This document shows, in pieces, positions 36,511 to 49,294 of a stretch of DNA of 64,000 nucleotides. The DNA is taken from positions 62,001 to 126,000 of the forward strand of contig MU839091.1 of NCBI GenBank assembly GCA_030685235.1, written 5' to 3'. The notes below the pieces were generated by a model. The model was not told the DNA's origin and ran no database searches. It saw only the letters and a program-made list of their open reading frames with translations. The translations under genes were made by a program, and so were the position numbers. Origin of the DNA: Copromyces sp. CBS 386.78 (lineage: Eukaryota; Ascomycota; Sordariomycetes; Sordariales; Sordariaceae). The first letter of the stretch is position 1; each line of letters starts with the position of its first letter.

Positions 36511-37672
36511 CACGGTATGCCAACAATTGCCCATCATGCCAGCCGGGCTGCTGGAGCACAGGAGCAGATCCGAACATGCAGGACGATAAAGGCATACGAG
36601 ACACGAAATAGATTAAAAATTGCGAAGCCATGAAGACAGCAGGCCAGCAGGCCCTTGAGGAAACGCAGCACGGCAAGCACAAGACGCATGTTATGTGCCC
36701 AACAAGAGAGGCGGTCAAGGAACCGGAAGGTTTTTGTGAGTACCCGAAGCGAACCAACGAGTGAGTGACTGGAAGAGGGATCACTGCGGCATCTCACACA
36801 TAGCGACAGCCGACATGAATGCATTGTCCATTTGTCGGCCCCACCAGCCCGATACAGATGCCCAGGCAGGTCCCTCTCACAAGCAGCAGAAAACACAAAA
36901 ACAAAGGAGAGGAAAGGGCACGAAGCACCAAGAAAGCACGCCGAGACTTGCGATATGGTTCACAGGTACCTCTTCTGCCCCCGCTTTTCTCAGCCATTCT
37001 GACAATTGCAGGCTTCACAGCTTGCGTTTTTGTCGTCGACACATTCCTCCCGTGCCGCCTGCTCTGCATTTGAACCTCTCGTAATGTCGATACAGTACAG
37101 GTCAGATTACCATACCAGAAGCCTTGTGCTGCCACTCAAGACAGAAAAGACAGGGCAGGGCAAGTCAAGTCAAGCGAATCTCGGGAATTCTCTGTCAGTC
37201 AATGTTTGGGATCTTGTAAGAGTCGAGAGCTGACTAACCTGATCTGACTTGACAGACTGACAAGTTGCGGTCAATAGCCTGCCTGTCTGCCTGCCCTGCC
37301 TGAGCTGCCTCGCCGGCACAATCTGACAGTTATCTTGGACAGACGTATCTTGTGACACCTGCCTGCTTGTTTCTCACACATTGTCTAGGCAGTAAATCAA
37401 GCATAGAGGGGCGGGGGAGAGACATCAAAAAAGGCTGTAAGTGGATGGGTGATTCGGATTTGACGGATGAGAATGTTGTTGCTTACCCAGCCCAGCCCAC
37501 ACCTCATACCTCAGACAGACCCAGACGAGACACCGAGGACGATGTAAGAAGACTGGAAGGCAACCCTGGCCAAGGCTAGCCCAAGCCCTAACAACGAAGG
37601 GCTTTCAGCATGGATCAATGTCTCAGTTTCTTTCGTTTCCCTCCAAGCGCCGCCCCGGGTGAGGCCAGAGGA

Positions 37673-37690
37673 AAGAGAGAGAGAGAGAGA
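37673..37690. repeat. GA dinucleotide run
   Basis: About nine GA units in intergenic DNA. Confidence 0.7.
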
Positions 37691-39685
37691 TGAATCCCGA
37701 AACCCAGCCTAACAAACTCCAGTCCGCGTGTGGGCAGTCACCACCCCTGACTTTCTCTCCCCGCGCCTCGCTGCTGCTGCCCGCAACTGCCACCATCAGC
37801 ATGATGACAGAACAAGCGGTCTGTCAAAGATCGGGAACCGCTTGTTTCACTGGCATATGGCCGAAAATGGATCATCCTAGTATCGTTTCTGCCGAGACGA
37901 GTATGCGCCCGGGACAGACAGACAGACAGCTTTGTTGGAGATCTGTGCTACTAGACGATCGGATGGGTGACAGCAGCGTCAGGAGCGGCATTAGCAGCAG
38001 CAGTGATGGTGGCACTAGTGGTGGCAGCAGCAAGATTGTCGTGTCGTGTAGTGCCGTGCTGTATGTCTCTGGTGTTGTAACCCCCAAGCCCAAGAGTATG
38101 TTTCGTTTTTGGTCTTTGGAATTGTGGCCCGGCCCAACTGGCAGACGGCCTGTTATGGACTGTTCTGTCCTGCTGCGTCAGGGTATCACAAGGAATGGAG
38201 TGGCAAGATCTCGCGCAAGCAAATCGAAAACTTTTAGGAGTGTACTGCGTTGAGATTGCCTGAGAGAAGGAAAGAAGCATGACGCTTGTCTCGCTTGACG
38301 ACAGAGGAGGGACTCAAGCCAATCAGGCGCGCGGCAAGTGTGTCAGAGATCTCGGAGCCGGGAGTTGCGGACTAGATCTCTCCGGAACGTCTCTGGGGAG
38401 AGAAGGAACATATCCGCACACGCGGTGTTCGGACAAGAGTTTGAGGCAAGCGGTACCCAAACCCAAGTCTCCGTCCTATAAGCTTTCATTGTGAAAACCC
38501 CGGTAGCCCTGCTTCCCCAATGCCGTGTTGGTGGTTGTGCAGTGACAGTCCCGGCATTCTTACGCAGATCAGCTGTCTGCTACTGCTTTATCATGGACCA
38601 CGTCCATGTCCACGCCCACGCCCCACGGTAGAGGTAGGCATTGGGCTCTGGTGCAACAACAATCGTTCGCCTTCTTCCCATTCTCTGCGCCGCTTCTCCT
38701 CAGACAAAGACAAAGAGAATCATCAACTAGGATCCTCGTGGTAAAAACGACACTGATACAACCCGACCTGTCAACAGCCGCTTGGCAAGACTGCGGGTGT
38801 TGCGGGTTGCGGGAACTTCCTCTCCAACTAGAACAATGTCGTCGGGAACTCACACGGCGGCGAAACCTTCCTTCCTTGGGTGAGCACACCGCTAATTCTG
38901 CCGCCGGGTGGCCTTCTTTTTGTCCCAACCCGATAGCCCCCCAAAAAGAAAGTGAGATGAAGTAAGCCTGGGAGGTGGAAGAAGAATGTCTTGTGTAACT
39001 CGACCCGCCAGTGGCCGTCTGTCTGTCTTGGTTGGATCTTGTTCTTGTTGGTAGAAGGATTTGCGTATTGCTCCGGACGTCTGGGGTTCCAATTCCGTGA
39101 CTTCATATGGTGATGTCGTCCTTTGGCTTTTGCTCCAAACGCACTCAGTAGAGGTAGTGGTCACCGTGGTAGGTTATGGGAGTTGCAGACTGCCTGCGGC
39201 CACGGCCAGATGGATGCGAAAGCCGCAATGCTGTGGACGGCCCTACCACTGGGCAGTATTGACGGGCGCGTGGGACACATACCTCTACTTTGCCACGCGC
39301 CAACAGGTCAAGTATATGCTGCTACGCAGGGTGAGGACCGTTTGCTAGATGGTTCTCGTCGATGACAGATTCGAGTGGTAATGGCCCATAATTGTAAGGC
39401 AAGAAAGGAAAGGAAAAGTTTGGTTCAGTAACTTTCAGGTTTGATGGTATGTTTCAAAACTGTCCGGAAAGAGTCAGGAATTGGAGGTTGTTTGAAGCTG
39501 GTCGTCGCAAGTTAATGATGCGTTCAAGCAGGCATTCCAATCGCGTGCATAGGGAACATTCCTGTACAAATACTGGAAACGGCGCCACAAGAAACAAATG
39601 CCCAGCCCGACTAAGGCAGCACGCGGAGTGGAGCGCACCATCCGCTAGCTATAACCTTTAGCATAAGCCTATTCTGACAATAAGA

Positions 39686-39757
39686 TCCGGTATAGTGTAA
39701 CGGTTAACATATCGCGTTTTCACCGCGAAGCTCGGGGTTCGATTCCCCGTACCGGAG
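39686..39757 (+). tRNA. tRNA-Glu (anticodon UUC)
   Basis: The acceptor stem TCCGGTA (39686-39692) pairs perfectly with TACCGGA (39750-39756), with G as the discriminator base. The TGG-like A box (TATAGTGTAACGG), the anticodon arm CGCG-TTTTCAC-CGCG with TTC in the loop, and the B box GGTTCGATTCC are all in place. TTC reads GAA, so this decodes glutamate. There is no intron and no encoded CCA, as expected for a eukaryotic nuclear gene. A T-run (TTTCTTTTTTC) directly downstream (from about 39758) is the RNA polymerase III terminator. Confidence 0.96.
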
Positions 39758-39776
39758 TTTCTTTTTTCGCTTTTTG
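39758..39776 (+). terminator. Pol III terminator of tRNA-Glu
   Basis: T-rich stretch with runs of three, six and five T immediately after the tRNA 3' end. Confidence 0.75.
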
Positions 39777-40447
39777 TTAACAACCTTGGTCATCTATCAT
39801 TCATCCATCGCGATGTATGTATCTCCGGACTTCTTTCATTTGCCTTTCTTTCTTTTGTATCTTTTCTTGCCGTTGAGCCACATTAGAATCGCATCATGTC
39901 TTTTAAACTTACAAATTTTGGTTGACACATGTGTGGCGGGCCTACTACCTGTATCACTTCGATTTCTGCAGTCGGCAAGACATGTCAGGAGTCTCCCTTC
40001 TCTCCCTTAACGCTCACACAATCTTCAGATACCAAGATGTTCTAGTCTTCCCAGAAGTACCCAGTCATCTTGGGGTTTTGACCAGCAGCAGATTGACAGC
40101 CCTGACTGAACTAGTGACGGTGGTTTCAAAGATAAAAATGTCGAAACGTCGATGCTGACGTTAGTGAGCAAAGTATGAAACCCATGGTCATGTAGTAGTA
40201 ACGGAAGTTTGTGTAGGCATTACCTAGATCGATGGCACATTGGGACATTGCAATGAACAACCGACAACGTTCAACAAACCTAATTACGCCATTGTCGTGA
40301 CCATTTTACCACGAAGAACTACCTCTAAAATATACAAATCGACGCCAACGGTGTCATAATGCAAGCAAACGTCAAACATCTCTTTTCCCCTAAACTCCCT
40401 TCTAAGCATTCTCCAAATTGTCTTCGCACTGCAACCCGCTCGGCCTT
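39777..40447. other. Intergenic between tRNA-Glu and ctr9 3' end
   Basis: About 670 bp containing the ctr9 3' UTR on the minus strand. No gene recognised. Confidence 0.5.
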
Positions 40448-43400
40448 TTATTCTTCATCATCAGCCATAACGGCATCAGCCTTGGCCGGAGAAGCTGCAG
40501 GCGAGCCAGCCGCCTCCTTCGCTTCTTCTTCCTTGTCACCACCGTCTTCCGCATCCGCCTCAGCAGCCGCTCCACCCTCATCCTCATCCTCGTCATCATC
40601 ATCGTCCAGAATCCTGCCTCTCCTTGATCGCTTGTTCTGGCGTCTTGTGGAGACAGTGGCTTCCTCCTCCTCATCGTCACCACCGGCATCAGCCCTGGAG
40701 TCATCGACGTCCATCCGATCAACACTCTCCTCTGACCGGCTCCTGCCCCTCCTGGATTGCTCATCCTCATCGTCATCGTACTCCCGACCACTACGGGGCG
40801 AGTGGCTGCGCTTCTGCTTCTTCTCGAGGGCCCTCTCAGCCCTCTCGAGAGCATCCATCTCCATGCCAGGTTCGTCGCTCTCGTCGCTGTCGACCACGAT
40901 CTCGGCACTCTTGTACTTGCCAGTAGGTTCGGCCTTCCTGCTAGTAAGCCTCTGCTTCTTCTTGGGTGGCCTGCTCTTCCTGCCGCCCTCTTCGGCATCC
41001 GAGCCCGAGGCGTCACTGTCGTCATCGTCTCTGTCCCTGCGGGTCGTCTTCTTCTTCTTCTGAGCACGGCCCTTCCGCTCGCGCTTCTCCTCGCCACCTC
41101 TCTCACGCTTGGCAGGCGTGCTGCTGGCCTTCTTCATCTTTTGTCTCTTGATCTTCTCACCGGTCTCGCTGTCGGTGGTCATCTCGGCCTCCTGACGCTG
41201 TCGGTCTTCCTCGAGTCTCTGCTCCGCTAGCTTGCGGTCGCGGGCGGCGATCTCCTCTCTCTCGCGCTTGATCTTCTCTTGGCGCTCGCGCTCCTCTTCC
41301 TCCTTCCTGCGTATCTCTTCCTCCTTCTTCTTGAGCGCAGTTTGTCTCTGCTCAAGTGCAAGCTGGAGCTTCTCCTTGTTCTTGGACTCGTACTCCCGCT
41401 GGGAGGCGAGAGCACGCTCGAGTTGTTTGCGCTGAGTGTTGCGAGCCATGTTGGCACGCTGCTCGATATCGTGCTTGGGATAAGGTGGGTGGTCCGAGGC
41501 GGCAATCTCGTCGAGGGCGGTAATAGCGGACTCAAGACCGGACGCAGCTTCCTCGAGTTGGGTGGAGGTACGCTGATGTTCAGGCAAACCGTTGATAAAC
41601 GAGGCGAGTTGGATTTGTACAAAAGCGACATTGAACTTGAAGTGTACCTGTTCAGGGGCAACTTCTAGGGTCTGAGAAGAGCGTTAGTCACTGCCATCAA
41701 CTTGCGTGATCAAATCAACGTACCTTCTGGGCATACTCCAAGGCTGTTTTATAAGCGTCCAAGTTACGCTCAGCGCGCCCCCTATTCAGCCACGTACGGC
41801 CAAGGCATGAGAGAATATTGGCATCCTTTGCCTTACCCTCCTTGCCGAGCGCGATCTCGTAGCTTTCGATAGCCTTCGTGAACTGCTTCAACTCGGCGTA
41901 AATGTGGCCCAAGTTGACAAAGACGTGGACGTCCTTGATGGTCTCGCGAACCTTGATAAAGATCTGCAATGCCCCCTTGTAATCCTTCTTGTCCTCCACA
42001 AGTGCAATGGCGATTCCCTGAGCCGCATATGCATTCTTCGGATCCAATTGGAGCGCCTTGTCGAAGAATTCAACAGCACGGCTGTAGGCAGCACTCCGCT
42101 TCTGCCTGTCTGCCTCTGTCTCGCGACGCATCTCCCTAGCAGAAATAAGGTGCAGATTTCCCATGCCAACAAGAGCATAGCGGTCATGCTTATCATAGTT
42201 CTGCAGGGTGTGCTTGTAATGGCGTTGCTCTGGATCCTCAGCGATGTTGCTAGGTCGCTTCCTGGAGCTAAGCTTGCCGAGAAACCAGCCATACAAAGCA
42301 CGAACCTCGAGGTCGGAAGAGTTCTCTTGGTACAGCTTGGCAACTGCATCAGGGCCCTCCTTGGTGCCGGGGTTATTCCGAAGCTTGATGTAGGCCAGCC
42401 TGGTGCGGGCATCAACGTAGTCATCATGGCGTTTCAACAAGCCCTCGTACACCTCAACGGCTTTTTCAGACATGCCACGAGCCTCGTAACTACGGCCAAG
42501 ATTAAAGCTGATGGTGGTGACCAAGGCGTCGGTGTCAGTGTCGTCGTTCCTCTCGCCAATTCTAATGCAGGAGCTGAGCGCGGCCTCAAAAAGTTCGCTC
42601 GCAAGCTCGTGCTTTTCTTCTTGGTAGTAGAAGCAGCCGATGTTGTTCAGCAACTGCGGTGGGAGGAACCTCCGGAGCGCAGCCTTGATCGCGGCTTCGC
42701 CCTCAACTTCATCCGGGCGCTCTGAATGGGGAACTTGGTCAAGCTCCAGCTGCTCGACTTGCTGAAGGCACTGGAGGGCCTTGTCAGGGTTCTCGGTCTC
42801 ATAGAGACGGGCTAGGTTAAGAAGCACAGCGGCATCAGGCGCGAGGCTTTTCTTAGGATCCTTCCACGCCGAACGGACGCTCTCCAGCAGGCCAATGGCC
42901 TTCTTTGCCTCGGCGGACTTGTCCTCCTTGACCGAAGCAAACTGGTTGGCGAAAACCTCCTCGGCATACAAGTTGCCGAGCAGAATCATGGCTTCATAAT
43001 TCTTGGACTGCTGAATCATCTTCTCGAGGCGAAGTTTCGCCTCACCCAGATCGTTCTTGATGACGGACAGCTGCGCCGCACCAAACTTGGCCGGCAAGTA
43101 GCCGCGCTCAGTGCCACCTCGGGCATCATCCGCACGACGGTAGTAATCTGCGGCACGCTCGAGGTTATTGGCGTAATGTTCCTTGCGCGCGAGCAGGTAC
43201 CAGCCATCGCTCGCAATGGCGTTGACGTCAGTAAACTGGATGGCCTTGTGGGCAAGAGCTTCCACATGATCAAACTGCTTCCGCGAAAGGAAATAGCTGG
43301 CAAATGTGGCGCATGTGAGGGGAAGATCTTTGTCAAGCTTGTAGGACTTCTGTGTGTACTCGGTCATAGCCTTCTTGTATAGCTTAATGAATTCCGGGCT

Positions 43401-44345
43401 GTTGATGGGGACGTGTCCGCTCGCGTCGAGGTAATAAAGACCCAGCAGGATGTTGCCGACCTTGGACTCGGCGTTGATCTCGAGAGCTCGTTCCCAGGCG
43501 ATTCTGGCGTCATCCTTGTATCCTAATTGCCAGAAGCAGCAGCCAATGCCAATTCGCGGATCGGGGTCGACGAGATCTGGGGCTCTGGCAAGGGCATCCT
43601 GATAGGCAGCCAAGGCGTCGGCATACCTGCCTAGCGAGAAGAGTGCGCGGGCCTTGCCCATGACGGCAAGCATGTTCTTGCCGCTGGAAACTCGGAGGGC
43701 GTCGTCGAAAGATTTAAGGGCGGCGCGCAGGGTCTCGGTCTTTTCGGGGTCGACGGCTCCGGGAGCCTTTGATGGTGGCTGGAGGGACGCCCTCAGTAGC
43801 TGGAGGACACCACGGGCCAGGAAGAGTGGAGGGAAAGCTGGGTTGATGCGCGAAGCTTCATTGAGGCTCTGAGTGGCGAGCTGGAGGTAGTATTCCTTGG
43901 TCTTTGCTTCGGAAACAAGGGCGCCCTCGGGGGCTACTCTGGGTGCTTCCCTGCTCTTCCACAAATACATCCAACAGAGAGCTGTGACGATGCTGAGCTT
44001 CTCTCTGGGGTTGTTGGCTTGCATGGCATTAGCTCCTTTAATTAGCATCTCGATGGCAAAGTCGATCTTTTTCTGCTTCGCGTAGGCGAGGGAGACTGTC
44101 ATCCAGTATGTCCGGGCGGCGCCTTCCATCTCGAAGAGGGTGCAGAGCTCGGTCGGGTCATCGGCGAGGACCTCGAGGTCGATTTCGACAGCTTCGTCAT
44201 CTTGGTCTTGGACAGGAATGTCGATGGTCGAGGGGATGTCGGTGAAGCGCTTGCTCTTGGGGAAGCCGTTGGAGCATCCTACGGACGAAGCAGGAGAGAC
44301 GCCACGGCCGTTGGCGGCAGCGCCATTGAGGGCAGCTGCGGCCAT
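40448..44345 (-). CDS. ctr9: CTR9, TPR subunit of the PAF1 transcription elongation complex
   Basis: Two exons, 44345-41724 and 41671-40448, joined in phase 0 over a 52-bp intron (GTACGT donor, CAG acceptor; EYAQK continues as TLEVAPEQVHFKFN), encode 1281 residues. Residues about 60-900 are stacked TPR repeats with recognisable pieces such as LFLARGVLQLLRASLQ, IGIGCCFWQLGYKDDARIAWERAL and HVFVNLGHIYAELKQFTKAIE. Residues after about 950 form a long Glu/Lys/Arg coiled coil, then an extremely charged tail with Lys/Arg clusters and a run of acidic residues ending MADDEE. This is the standard layout of Ctr9, the PAF1C scaffold that acts in the nucleus in RNA polymerase II elongation and histone modification. 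Ctr9 family length is usually about 1000-1250, so this fits. The charged tail makes deceptive open frames on the opposite strand. Confidence 0.94.
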
Positions 44346-45855
44346 TGTGAATTACTGGTGAGAACTTGTTGGTGCCGCACAGTTTGGGGATATTATAGAC
44401 GGACGGAGGCGCGGGGGAGGATAGCGAGTCGAAGAAGTCTTCCCGTTCGCATTCGAGCCCGGGTTTGCCAATCGACAGTCTTGGGACTTGAACGGGGTAA
44501 AGTCGTATATGTAATTGGATGCTCAAAATATGATGGCTGTTGGCGATAGTTTAGGAGGGGTACAGTGCGCTCCTGTGCAGGCGACAAGTCGGAGAAAGAA
44601 AAGCAAAAGAGAAAAAGGAAAGGTAGCAAAAAGTTCGCAGCTACGCGTTTGTATGGACGGGGGAATGCCGTGTTTTTCTGGGCTCGTGGTTCTGAGAATC
44701 CCCGTGAGTCGATGTGTCGGGATGGTTCGTCTTGGGAAATGGGTGATGGAAGCTGAGATGGGACTCGGGAAGAGATGCACGTCGCGTTGTGTCGCTGAAG
44801 TGGAACGAAGTCGAGAACCGGATCCCGCTGGTTGTCAATCAGATGCGTCCAGGTCCCCGGCGGAAAGACCCACACCGTGCTGTCGCGGCAGGCAAGCCTA
44901 CAACTAGGCCATCCAGTTTGCCGGCCAGTTCTCCAAACCTTGACCCACCGATGAGCTTTAGTGGAGGTTCTATGCAAGTATCAAGTTCAGGCTGCCACCA
45001 ACTTCTGGAAATCACAGCCAGACTGGCCACTGACACCAATGAGATTCAGTTGCTGGATGTGTAGGCTCATAGTCCAATTCGATGAGGCTGAAGACTACTT
45101 CCGTACTACAAGGATCTCGTGCACGTCCACTCTTGCAACCTTGCCCCTGACCAACAACTTTGGTCAAGAGTGGAAACAAACAACATCCGCCAAGACAAGC
45201 TTCGCCAACAAGGACAGCCTGAACAACTGAACTGGGTGCTCTTAGGCATCACCAACGAAGAGCTGCCAAAAATCCCCCTGCTAAACCGTCACCGGAGACA
45301 CTGTATCCCTTCACCCATGCTGCTGGCCTTTGTTTCTGTCATCGGCTCTGCCAGTCACAAATGACCAAGCTAGGTTGCGTTCCAGGAGAATCGGCACTCA
45401 ACAAAGCTTCATCTTCGATTCTCGAGATGGAGCTACACAGCTAGCGCCCGGGTGAACATGTACAGAGGAGAGGCGGTTACTATCTCCCCCGAGAATCTCC
45501 TCTTCAGACTGGTTCAAGTCCTTGCCACTAATTGGATACTTCAGGTCCTGTTGAGCTCTTACACCCATCACCACCGATCCTCGATATACTGGTGACCCTA
45601 TTCAAGCTCCCCTTCTACGGTCAACCAGTTATACTATGCTGTAAAAACATAGTGTTGATATGTCCACCAAAACTTTCCTAGCAAGAGATTTTTTTAACCA
45701 AACGTGGTTGACAGTCTCAAACCACGCAACTATCTTTCCCACTCGCGCCCCACTATTCCTTCTTCATCCTCCTCAAAACCCCTCTCCTCCAGTGCACTGA
45801 CATCCTTCTTCGCGATTATCGCTCGAATCCGACCGTCGACTTCGGTGACTCGAGC
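44346..45855. other. Intergenic, ctr9 promoter side
   Basis: About 1.5 kb between the ctr9 start codon and the first small Cys-rich gene. Upstream control sequence of ctr9 lies at its left. No recognisable coding region; frames up to 130 codons lack any family feature. Confidence 0.5.
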
Positions 45856-45966
45856 TCAAAGAACACCACAGCCACCGCCCTCACAATGGGAGCAGAGCGT
45901 TTTACCGTCTTCAACACTGTTCGAGCAGAAGCACGACCTGTTGGCATGAGCGCACGTCTTCTTCAT
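45856..45966 (-). CDS. Small cysteine-rich protein A (metallothionein-like?)
   Basis: A 36-codon intronless frame starts at a well-placed ATG (context CGCCAAGATG). The protein begins MKKTCAHANRSCFC and contains six Cys in the pattern C-x7-C-x-C-x9-10-C-x2-C-x4-C, with Gly-rich C-terminus. There is no signal peptide and no membrane segment. The same pattern, including T-C-A-x-A-N and C-F-C followed ten residues later by C-x2-C, appears in the second gene at 46947-47108, so conservation between two short frames argues that both are real. A TATA box lies about 185 bp upstream. Cys content and size suggest a metal-binding, metallothionein-like peptide, but I recognise no named family. Too short for routine gene calling. 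Confidence 0.65.
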   Translation of the reverse strand: MKKTCAHANRSCFCSNSVEDGKTLCSHCEGGGCGVL

Positions 45967-46946
45967 CTTGGCGGTGCTTGGAAGGGTTTGTTGTATGTGT
46001 TGGTTTGAGGAGAAGGGTGTAGTGACAGTCGCTTCTTGCTTTCTTGCTTTCTGCTTTTGTGCTTGGTGATAGTGGATGCGTGGGAGCTTGATGTTGGTGT
46101 TGGATGTTGGAGTGAAAGATGAGGGGAGATGTCGCGTAGTCCTTGGCTTTATATACTTTTTCAGGTCTCCGGGAAGGAATGTCGGGCATTGTTCTTTCTA
46201 ACCGGGATGCATTTTTTTTTTCAACGTTTTTTATTAGTTTGTCACCTAATCCGTTGGTAGATGAGCGAAGTGCCGAAGGGTACGTCGGTTGGATTGGTTT
46301 TGCCGTTTGGTATGTGTCGAGGAGCGTGGGTCATTGTTGTTGATGTCCTGTTGCTAACTTCGTCAGTCTCATGTGTCGTCGAAACGCGATTCTCTTTTTC
46401 GGTGCCGAATTGCGATTTGGCGGTGCTTGTCCTCTTCTCATCTCCTACTTTTCGTGGGGGTTGGTTTTCACAGTTGCACCAAGGGCTCAGCATATTTGCC
46501 CGGTTAAGTAGCATTAGGACAACGGCAAACGTGTGGGAATCTGTCAAACGAACAATGATGGAATTCTCTTCAGCTACCTGCGCGGATGTGTCTTCCACGT
46601 GCCCGAGTCTGCCACGTCTTCGTTGGCATCGACAATGATAAATCAACGGAAAACCCAAGACCCAGAGTTGCTCCATCCCAATATATCCTCTTGCGTCAGG
46701 AAATCCTCCAACAAATTATCTCTCACAAGCCAGACATATAACACCACTATCCCGGTGCCCAGCGCCTAAATCCCATCCTAAACCCTAATGTCCCTCCCAT
46801 CATCCAGGACAATCCGTCCAGTTCAATTTCTAAATCCACGTTTATCGTCTCAGCACACCTGGTCTTCCGAGATTCCGGTAGAGCCCGCTCTCAGGACCGG
46901 TTGAACCCAAGTATGGCCATCTAAGTGGAGGCCTAGCTCAGGACCT
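45967..46946. other. Intergenic between the two small Cys-rich genes
   Basis: About 1 kb. It holds the leader and TATA box of gene A near its left side and the 3' flank of gene B at its right side. A T-run is seen near 46211. No coding region recognised. Confidence 0.5.
46147..46156 (-). promoter_or_regulatory. TATA box of small Cys-rich gene A
   Basis: Minus-strand GTATATAAAG lies about 181-190 bp upstream of the gene A start codon. Matching placement upstream of gene B supports it. Confidence 0.6.
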
Positions 46947-47108
46947 TTACTTCCCAACACAGTTTTTGTCGCAGAAGGCACAATACTTCTTATCCAGCGG
47001 GGCCGGTTCCTTGCAGAAGCAATTAGCGCAGGCGCATGTATGATCCGCAGCATTGCTGCCCAGGGACGTGTTCATGCTGCTGGTGTTGTCGCTATTGGTG
47101 GACGCCAT
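46947..47108 (-). CDS. Small cysteine-rich protein B (metallothionein-like?)
   Basis: A 53-residue intronless frame. The first 22 residues are Ser/Asn/Thr-rich; the remainder is Cys-rich: HTCACANCFCKEPAP, then after a ten-residue gap C-A-F-C-x3-C, ending VGK. Eight Cys in all, C-x-C-x2-C-x-C then C-x2-C-x3-C (seven) - counting from the sequence there are seven in the clustered region. The Cys spacing after C-F-C equals that of protein A. No signal peptide. TATA box about 220 bp upstream. Probably a paralogue of gene A by tandem duplication, with an added N-terminal tail. Metal binding is suggested by composition only. Confidence 0.65.
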   Translation of the reverse strand: MASTNSDNTSSMNTSLGSNAADHTCACANCFCKEPAPLDKKYCAFCDKNCVGK

Positions 47109-49294
47109 TTTTTCAGTATCTTTGGGTGGGCGTATTGAAAGGGTTGGGGTGATCTTGTGTCTTTGTTTAAGCTGGACACCTGTGGTTCAGTGGTGGGTAT
47201 TGGTCTGGAGATGATGTGTACTTTTGTCTCTTGCGAATCTGTGTCTTCTTGTGTCTCTTGATGGAGGCGGATGTCGTTGTTGCAAGACCGAAGTCAAAAA
47301 AATGAAGAAGATCAAGTATTGAGACCATATTTATACATTCTGATTCAGCGTTTGAAGATGGATACAACGTCTACCGGTCTCGATCTTCATGACATGTTGG
47401 TCAACTCGTTGGGGGTTGCCATGTAAATTTGAATAGAAAAAGATGAGCGTGCTTGTTGGATTGCGGTATGGTTGAGGACATGCAGTTGGTTGTCTTGTTG
47501 CTAAATTACGATCTGATGACCGTGATTTCGGTTGATCTCTCATAGCTGGCCTTTGTTTGGGAGTGTTGATTTCCTCTACGTTTCTACCTGAAATGGTCTG
47601 TTAATAGTCCGGGGGGCGCCTAAAATTCATCGTCATTTGGCTACCATCATTTTGTTTACTGGTAGGGATCGCCTTTGGTAGCCCGTCCATGACCAACAAA
47701 CCCTTGATAGGGTCCGGTCTAGAGATCCAACCGGCGTATTCTAAGTTTACCATCGAATTCAGCTCGCCGGTTTACAAGTGTAAAAAAAAGAATCAAGAGC
47801 TACGTCTAGATATTCTTTCCTGCGTGTATGAGGACTGAGCAATCCATGGCAGCAAATCCTACCAGTTGCAGACCGGCAAGCAACCCGATTTTTCTGCCTA
47901 GCACCACAACATCACAGATGACAGAGTCATTTGATCGTGATATCCAAATGGTCATGTGAATCATCTTCACTTCTTGGAAAAATTAGTACCATTGAGCCCT
48001 GATGTCACTGTTTGTGCGCCACCTCATCCTCTCGATACGCTTTTTGGATACATGTAGGAACCACATGCAATGGGGGTTGATGGGAATCGACGGATGTTTA
48101 CGAAAAGCAATGGGAGTCAAAGCAATGCGAAAAAATTACAGGCATTGCAAGTGACTAGCCACTGGAGGTAGGAAATCAAAGAGACGGAAAGAAAGAGACG
48201 AGAAAGAAAAGACAAGCCCGAAGCGCATCACCCTTTTTCCTATACCCACACAGCGTTTCCAAACACTCGGCTATAACTTCTCACAGACTGCCGATATCTT
48301 CACACCTGGTTAAATTGGTTTACTTTTATACCTCTAAACTTCCCTGCTGGCGTTACTTCATTAAACAAAACTGGTTGCTGGGGGTATCTTCGCAGCTGAT
48401 TGCATTTGCAGCATTCTCCATTTGCAACGTACAAAGAACTCGGCCGATCTTACCCATAATTGCTGAGAAACTCCAAGGGTGGGAGCTTGGGATATGGTCC
48501 ATTATCCATCTTCAAGCTGGCTCTTGGCAAAATCACCATCCAATGTTGAACTAATATTGAGTGTCCTTCAAAATTAAGAGATTTTGGGTGCCGGTACCCG
48601 AAAAGGGGTTGTGCGCTTACGTCCTGTTCGTTGATTGATATTCAAGTCAACTCAGAAACCATTCCCAATGAACTCTGGTAAGGGTAAAAGAAAGACGTTC
48701 CCCGGACACAGACGCGTCCTCTTGGAAACAACACCTGTTTCAATGGATTCCGGGAACCTTGGAATTTCCTCCCAGGAGACAGCCTCTTTTTGTGGATAGG
48801 TGTAGCTCTACTTGAGCCTCAACACGATGCATCCTCTCTAGGCGTGGTAAGACGCCGAATCCAAAGTTCCGTAACATGCTTCCGTCGGCAGCTACTGCTC
48901 GGGGAGTTTCTCTGGCCTCCTACATAAGTAACTTCTCTTCCCCCACCCTATGTTTGACCTTTCCCGTTTTCTTCATCATCACCTCGTAAACCCCAGCACT
49001 GTCTGAGCCCCTCCCGCTATGGTGCCCTGACGACGCCCCGAACATAGAACTTTTGATCCGCGGCCATTCAACACTTTGCTGCTTTTCTTTTCGCCTCAGT
49101 CTGACGGTGTTTGGCACGCCTCTCAGCTTTCTGTTCGGGGGTTTCAGCAGCTCTTTTCCTCGAGTACGTGGCCGGTGGGCCCTCCTTCACGGACAACCAC
49201 AATGGGGAGAAGGCTGGACTCGGCGAGACGGACATAAATCAGCATCGCGTCATTTGCTGAATGACACACTGGATATGTCACAAGATCAAAGCGA
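47109..49294. other. Intergenic, no gene recognised
   Basis: About 2.2 kb. The left end is the leader and promoter of small gene B (TATA at 47327-47335). The rest is mildly AT-rich with no recognisable protein, RNA gene or obvious repeat. Confidence 0.5.
47327..47335 (-). promoter_or_regulatory. TATA box of small Cys-rich gene B
   Basis: Minus-strand TATAAATAT, about 219-227 bp upstream of the gene B ATG. Confidence 0.6.

Larger units (their letters stand above)
34300..39685. other. Intergenic, 5.4 kb, no protein gene recognised
   Basis: The first few hundred bases are presumably the bek-1 3' UTR. The remainder has ordinary composition with simple repeats (GACA/CAGA near 36479-36510 and 37915-37929, GA run 37673-37690). 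Open frames up to 187 codons (37690-38253) show no family features. Confidence 0.5.

Noticed and set aside
37690..38253. Open frame of 187 codons in the 34.3-39.7 kb interval
   Set aside because: Ser/Gly/Arg-rich with no domain; surrounding simple repeats explain the openness.
40359..41063. Plus-strand Ser-rich frame of 234 codons
   Set aside because: Shadow of the charged Glu/Lys tail of CTR9 on the opposite strand.
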